From: Anodontia alba
Taxonomy: Eukaryota > Mollusca > Bivalvia > Lucinida > Lucinidae
Reading direction: 5' to 3'
Length of the DNA: 64,000 nucleotides
Assembly (NCBI GenBank): GCA_964016985.1
Contig: OZ024828.1
Span: 26,666,581 to 26,730,580 of the forward strand
Every line of letters starts with the position of its first letter. Position 1 is the stretch's first letter. Below, piece after piece: positions 63,401 through 64,000 of the stretch. The position numbers and the translations under genes were made by a program. The notes under the pieces are model-generated. The model saw nothing but the letters and a program-made list of their open reading frames with translations. It did not search any database and was not told the origin of the DNA.

Positions 63401-64000
63401 TGATGATGATGATGATGATGATTTTCTGTAGGGACTTATTGGAAGAATGTTGCCAACCCTGCCCGGAATGATTCCCGGTCAGGGCTGCTGGTTATGTCTG
63501 GAGTCAAGTCATTTCATGGCCTGGCTGCCCTGGGATAAAAATATGAGCGTTAATTCTTGATAATGTTATTGAAAATCTGATTGTTAAGGCTGGTTTAACT
63601 ATAAGAGGATGGGTTGATTCGGACATGGCCATTGATAATTTAATACAGTCCCAGAAAGCATTCTTTATAAATCTATAGCGGGCGGTTATCGGCCCGTCAG
63701 GCTAGCTGACGGGATAACGGCCCGCTGTAGATTTATAAAGACTGCTAGCTTGGGTATTACTAAAGATGCTATGTTCCTGCGTGTTTCTAAAGTGGGAAGC
63801 TTTAAATCATTTAGCATGGCTGAGACACTGCTAATAAAAGAGTATTCATTGAGAATGTATTTGCTGGGTCATTTCCATTTAATGAATAGATTGCTTTTGA
63901 CAGGTGCTCCAGACTGAGGAAAAGTTGTCCAGTAAGGAACGGGCATAGATTTTTGTATGCAGATTCTTAAATTTTGATAATGCGGGTCTGGATATTTCGT
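63395..64000 (-). pseudogene. LINE ORF2 3' end, split by a nested MITE
   Basis: Minus strand: the pieces ILNEYSFISSVSAMLNDL and KLPTLETRRNIASL (63862-63780) match the region after the reverse transcriptase in CR1-like LINEs (usually RR..R....Y....SVT.ML..L.W..L..RR...RL). After the palindrome at 63645-63765, the frame resumes with YFYPRAARP*NDLTPDITSS (63543-63485) and a FRAGLAT-like end, which corresponds to the usual RT-tail FFPRTI.EWN.LP. A (GAT)n tail at 63398-63422 marks the 3' end. Stops and frameshifts are present. It continues past the window. Confidence 0.7.
63645..63765. mobile_element. Palindromic MITE nested in the LINE 3' end
   Basis: TTTATAAATCTATAGCGGGC GGTTATCGGCCCG and its mirror CGGGATAACGGCCCGC TGTAGATTTATAAA (in parts), around a CAGGCTAGCTGAC centre. 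Belongs with the TATCGGCCCG palindromes at 18675, 46935 and 50115. Confidence 0.8.

Overview
The window reads as nuclear DNA of a marine bivalve mollusc. This is inferred from AT-rich, intron-bearing, very repeat-dense sequence with many palindromic MITEs, tRNA-derived SINEs, LINE relics and Helitron/Helentron-like elements ending in short hairpins. No species is claimed. There is no bacterial gene organisation, no stand-alone tRNA or rRNA gene and no CRISPR array. Only two host protein-coding loci can be supported; almost everything else is mobile DNA or tandem repeat.

Host loci. (1) One exon on the minus strand (5338-5605) encodes the start of an MTH938/NDUFAF3-type domain (mitochondrial complex I assembly factor 3); its other exons were not found. 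(2) A locus for an acyl-ACP-thioesterase-like (FatA/FatB-type, double hotdog) protein runs along the plus strand. A single first coding exon lies at 21314-21458. Three alternative or duplicated last exons lie at 45548-46344, 48731-49526 and 53962-54734, each with a splice acceptor, matching phase (phase 1) and its own stop codon. The first and third are open and keep the D-x-N-x-H signature. The second has a one-base deletion and has lost the Asn, so it looks like a pseudo-exon.

Layout. 1-5 kb: Helentron-like elements, a SINE foldback and a TTAA-flanked MITE. 5-8 kb: the NDUFAF3-like exon and, 30 bp from its acceptor, a Helentron-like element with an exact 128-bp tandem array. 8-20 kb: SINEs, MITEs, two LINE relics and a Tc1 foldback dimer abutted by a full SINE. 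20.4-21.3 kb: an indel-free 21 x 34-bp minisatellite just 5' of thioesterase exon 1. 21.5-45.5 kb: the first intron, holding a 5.5-kb array of ~0.4-kb repeats in two orientations, and a 12.7-kb TE nest bounded by inverted repeats and containing a Tx1/L1-like LINE. 28.7-50.6 kb: a tandem duplication of a ~3.3-kb unit carrying the thioesterase last exon; the first copy has been swollen to 18.6 kb by insertions. 50.6-64 kb: more Helentron-like elements, SINEs and MITEs, the third thioesterase exon, a near-perfect 94-bp palindrome, a minisatellite and a LINE 3' end.

The two strongest points for follow-up are the one-first-exon/three-last-exon thioesterase locus, and a shared architecture across at least three unrelated-looking repeat families (terminal hairpin, CG-rich short repeat, tandem-repeat body, subterminal inverted repeat, 3' hairpin, CTAGTTT or TCTTGTT end) that marks them as Helentron-like.
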